The notes under the pieces were generated by a model that ran no database searches, was not told where the DNA came from, and saw only the letters and a program-made list of their open reading frames with translations. The translations under genes were made by a program, and so were the position numbers. This document shows, piece by piece, positions 63,101 to 64,000 of a DNA stretch of 64,000 bases (position 1 is the stretch's first letter; each line of letters begins with the position of its first letter). The stretch lies in assembly GCF_000002425.4 (NCBI RefSeq), contig NC_037253.1:7815311-7879310 (forward strand). The letters are read 5' to 3'. The stretch is from Physcomitrium patens (lineage: Eukaryota; Streptophyta; Bryopsida; Funariales; Funariaceae).

Positions 63101-64000
63101 AGTAATACATGAAATTTCTATCCTAAGAAAGTTAACAAGCTCATAAAGATTTATAATAGTTGCAAATCTATTCTTATTTTTGTCAAGTATAGCTAAACAC
63201 CTAGATTTTTGCTCCTAAAAATTGTAAGTTATTCCTATTATATTTCTACATATGAATTATCTTTTTTTTTCACATCAATGCTTAATAAAGATCATACTTT
63301 GTCTTTTAATGGTTGTGGCTTTGATATAAGTTTTTGGAATTGAAGATAATATCAAAGTCAAGGTTAATTATTTAGTTATTAAACTCTAAACCCATCTTTG
63401 ACATCTTTTTTCTTTAATCTCTGCTTTATATTCTTTCATGTCTTTGTCAAAGTTGAAGTAGTCCATTGATGTTTCTTACTTTGAATTAGAACATATCTTT
63501 CACTTGATGAATCTTATCTTATCATTTTTCTAGTCTTGTAATTTTTTTTTCCTTCTTGTGTTGAGAAATCTAAAGATCTTTATGAAAACTTCATTATAAT
63601 ATTTATGATTTGTTAATAAATCAAAGAAGAATAATGAAATGTCATAATAGAATGTCATAATAAAATGTCTATTATGGAATGAAATGACATAATAGAAACT
63701 TTTTATTATAAATTCTCTTATAATATATAATATAAATTTATAGCTATTTATAGTTATTTTATAGTAAATTTTATTTAATACTATTTGAACTTAGTAAAAT
63801 TACTTTATTTTTAATTACTTTAACTACCTAAGGTGGTTTTAACCACCTTATTTTTTTAACACATGGTTTGCTAACTTCTAATAATATATCTTTTTATACT
63901 AACTTTTCTTTATTTAATCCTATTTATACTAATTTTCTTTAAAATTTCTTTTATACCAAGTCTTCTCTTCTTCTCTTCTTTTTATATAAAGATTATTGTT
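63101..64000. other. AT-rich repeat-derived DNA to the window end
   Basis: No gene was seen. Near 63,630-63,710 short units 'aatgtcataatag' recur in tandem and inverted form. A perfect hairpin lies at 63,829-63,850. This may be the outer LTR region of the third element. Confidence 0.35.

Noticed and set aside
1-64000. CRISPR arrays, bacterial operons or phage-like defence systems
   Set aside because: Introns, plant gene families and LTR retrotransposons show this is plant nuclear DNA. The regular repeats present are microsatellites or LTR arrays without spacers.

Overview
The window is plant nuclear DNA. Genes with GT-AG introns of about 60-400 bases sit as GC-richer islands in very AT-rich, CpG-poor DNA full of (AT)n runs and decayed LTR retrotransposons. 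The gene set (a MEKK1-type MAPKKK, an ACT-domain-repeat protein, a plant-type SAM methyltransferase), the long UTR-like flanks and chromodomain Gypsy remnants fit a bryophyte. A moss such as Physcomitrium is my best guess, but this is an inference from style and gene content, not from any search.

Layout. 0.6-1.7 kb (+): SAM-dependent methyltransferase in two exons. 2.6-8.7 kb: repeat-derived AT-rich DNA containing a copy (LTR A) of a long LTR. 9.5-12.75 kb (+): multi-exon coiled-coil gene with no recognised family. 12.8-17.3 kb: AT-rich, nothing identified. 19.4-22.4 kb (+): nine-exon MEKK1-like MAP3K (574 aa by my splice model). 24.3-25.2 kb: LTR-retrotransposon remnant marked by an initiator-Met-tRNA primer binding site. 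26.4-28.3 kb (-): five-exon ACR-type protein with four ACT domains (447 aa). 28.4-33.6 kb: GC-richer DNA with the ACR upstream region and a possible orphan gene at 32.8 kb behind a CCAAT/GC/TATA-like promoter. 33.6-41.9 kb: AT-rich, few clues. 42.0-42.6 kb: a sharp GC-rich island with repeated ACGT-core motifs.

44.7-64 kb is a nest of retrotransposons. A complete but dead Gypsy element (45.7-58.5 kb, +) has gag, protease, RT and integrase still alignable between two long LTRs. Its 3' LTR is split by a second element, a deleted chromovirus on the minus strand (54,323-57,826), with matching ~530-bp LTRs, a decayed tRNA-Met primer site and a perfect GATTA target duplication. A third Gypsy element lies on the minus strand from 58.8 kb to beyond 63 kb, and an LTR of the first family sits between its RT and RNase H. 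A small third LTR family occurs at 40.7, 44.7 and 58.5 kb.

The three annotated host genes of known type act separately: methyl transfer, MAP-kinase signalling and amino-acid-sensor-like regulation. I see no operon-like or clustered system. The strongest non-gene signals are the nested transposon stratigraphy, its C-to-T/G-to-A decay, and a variable AGGATTT-type repeat array inside one LTR family. I found no convincing evidence for a new molecular system; the best candidates for novelty are the coiled-coil gene, the 32.8-kb orphan candidate and the ACGT-rich island.
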